From positions 1 through 7,401 of the forward strand of contig JBLHMP010000128.1 in assembly GCA_047623555.1 (NCBI GenBank): a stretch of DNA of 7,401 nt. Direction: 5' to 3'. Below the pieces are notes generated by a model. The model searched no databases and was not told the DNA's origin. It worked only from the letters and a program-made list of their open reading frames with translations. The stretch comes from NORP181 sp047623555. Lineage in GTDB: Bacteria; Pseudomonadota; Alphaproteobacteria; Rhodobacterales; Rhodobacteraceae. The position numbers and the translations under genes are program-made. Below are positions 6,523-7,401 of the stretch, piece after piece; position 1 is the stretch's first letter; the number at the start of each line of letters is the position of its first letter.

Positions 6523-6582
6523 CAAGACGGCCTGCGCCCCAGGGTCTGACACCCCCCCTGTGTTGCTTTGATCTCTCACTTA

Positions 6583-7401
6583 TTAACCGTCTGTCGGAGC
6601 GGCATCTTTCAACGCTTTACCAATGCCAACCAATTTCTTGCCACCAAAGGCTATTCCGGCAACTGCGGTGCTGGCCAGCGCGGGCAAACCAAAGGTTGTC
6701 ATTACCCCGGCGGTCAATCCGATAAGAAGCACGCGATAAGAACTGTCCACCAGATCAGGGGCATTTTCCCTTGGCCACTTTCGAAACTCGCGACCAAAGA
6801 CCTGTAGCAATCCAGCCATTTCCTCGGCCTTTTCCATCGCAGGCGGACCCAGTGATGGAAGCAATTCGCCCAAACCAGCCACTGCGCCACGCATGGCTTT
6901 GAAAGTATCCATAAGCTGATCTATGTCTCGCCGCTCCAGATCATCCTGTGGGTTCCGTCCGCGAAGCCGCTCAATCTCGCCATCAATCGTTTCGATCAAA
7001 GCTTCAAGCTGGGGCGGAATAGCGGCAAGGTTTTGTGCAACGGCATTTTGGATAGTTATCGCGTCAAGCTTGACCGGTTTCTGAACAGCATATTTTAACT
7101 CAATCTTCGCAATCTCAGCCGCAACAGCCACCGCCCCGGCATCCCAAACTTCGCTTTCAATCAGAGCGATCTCTTCCAGCATGTCCCAATTCGGTACACG
7201 CCCTGCCAGCGCATCATCATACCATTTGATCCAGAACGCCCATTCCGGGTCAGTGACCTGTGCCTTGACATCATGCCACAGTGTTTCAAACGGGTTTTGG
7301 TTTTCCACCCAAAGCGACGTTTCAAAAACATCCGCACCCTCAGAAACCCTCAGACAATCTGCCCGGACCGAATCCCAAACGGCTAAGGCGCCAGCGAAGG
7401 C
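6583..7401 (-). CDS. Protein of unknown function, W- and Ala-rich, C-terminal 272 residues (5' end beyond the window)
   Basis: I cannot name a function. The frame is open from the right edge to a double stop, TAA TAA (6585-6580). A GTG at 7308 could serve as a start, but it has no ribosome binding site and the 31 codons before it read as sensible protein (AFAGALAVWDSVRAD), so the gene very probably begins outside the window. Visible parts: an Ala- and Trp-containing stretch; a block with WAFWIKWYDDALAGR at about 54-68 and DMLEEIALI near 73-81; a charged, probably coiled-coil helix at about 129-175; a Gly/Ala-rich hydrophobic segment at about 223-253 (VLLIGLTAGVMTTFG onward) that may enter a membrane; and a short basic tail. 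From memory, roseobacter hypothetical proteins share the W-x3-WY...L.G pattern behind long Ala-rich repeats. It occupies a spot where cell-wall genes are usual. Confidence 0.75.
   Translation of the reverse strand, partial: AFAGALAVWDSVRADCLRVSEGADVFETSLWVENQNPFETLWHDVKAQVTDPEWAFWIKWYDDALAGRVPNWDMLEEIALIESEVWDAGAVAVAAEIAKIELKYAVQKPVKLDAITIQNAVAQNLAAIPPQLEALIETIDGEIERLRGRNPQDDLERRDIDQLMDTFKAMRGAVAGLGELLPSLGPPAMEKAEEMAGLLQVFGREFRKWPRENAPDLVDSSYRVLLIGLTAGVMTTFGLPALASTAVAGIAFGGKKLVGIGKALKDAAPTDG

Larger units (their letters stand above)
6393..6563. repeat. Cluster of short inverted repeats between the unknown gene and murB
   Basis: The 245 bases without a gene (6338-6582) contain at least seven small perfect or near-perfect inverted repeats, almost end to end. 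They are ACCCG/CGGGT (6393-6416), the CCCTCCC hairpin (6443-6459), GCAC-TTAC-GTGC (6461-6472), GAGC-TAAA-GCTC (6478-6489), a 10-bp hairpin (6500-6522), CCTG/CAGG (6531-6543) and ACAC/GTGT (6549-6563). No reading frame with a convincing start is present. The look is that of a REP/BIME-type intergenic element, which would be transcribed as part of a minus-strand mRNA. A single structured RNA is an alternative. The repeat family and copy number cannot be judged from one copy. Confidence 0.6.

Noticed and set aside
6393..6563. CRISPR array
   Set aside because: The hairpins differ in sequence and there are no direct repeats with regular spacers or cas genes nearby.
6338..6582. tRNA or other standard RNA gene in the gap
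   Set aside because: I could not assemble a cloverleaf or any familiar RNA core from the short stems.

Overview
The window is a stretch of the bacterial division and cell wall (dcw) cluster from an alphaproteobacterium, most likely a Rhodobacterales (roseobacter-type) member. This rests on the gene order murB-ddlB-ftsQ-ftsA-ftsZ-lpxC, the FtsZ protein with a long C-terminal linker ending in IEIPAFLRRQAN, and the FtsA C-terminus ending in KWFRDNW. Every gene I can support lies on the minus strand, so transcription runs from high to low coordinates.

Layout from right to left, in transcription order. At 7401-6583 is the C-terminal part of a protein of unknown function whose frame is still open at the window edge. 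Next is a 245-base non-coding stretch (6582-6338) packed with short inverted repeats. Then come murB (6337-5411), a 95-base gap, ddlB (5315-4395), ftsQ (4407-3535, overlapping ddlB by 13 bases), ftsA (3531-2197, three bases after ftsQ), and a 176-base gap that opens with a strong hairpin. ftsZ (2020-392) follows, with a good Rho-independent terminator behind it. After a 215-base gap the first 58 codons of lpxC (176-1) run off the left edge.

The genes form one working set. MurB finishes UDP-MurNAc and Ddl makes the D-Ala-D-Ala dipeptide for peptidoglycan precursors. FtsQ, FtsA and FtsZ build the divisome. LpxC commits UDP-GlcNAc to lipid A. ddlB, ftsQ and ftsA are tightly packed and almost certainly co-transcribed. 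ftsZ sits after a hairpin and a long leader, so it may be partly uncoupled from ftsA. lpxC is separated from ftsZ by the terminator and probably has its own promoter.

I see no defence, phage, CRISPR or secondary-metabolism system here. The least ordinary parts are the unknown W- and Ala-rich protein next to murB, the inverted-repeat cluster beside it, the hairpin directly behind the ftsA stop codon, and the TGTAAC/GTTACA inverted repeat upstream of lpxC.
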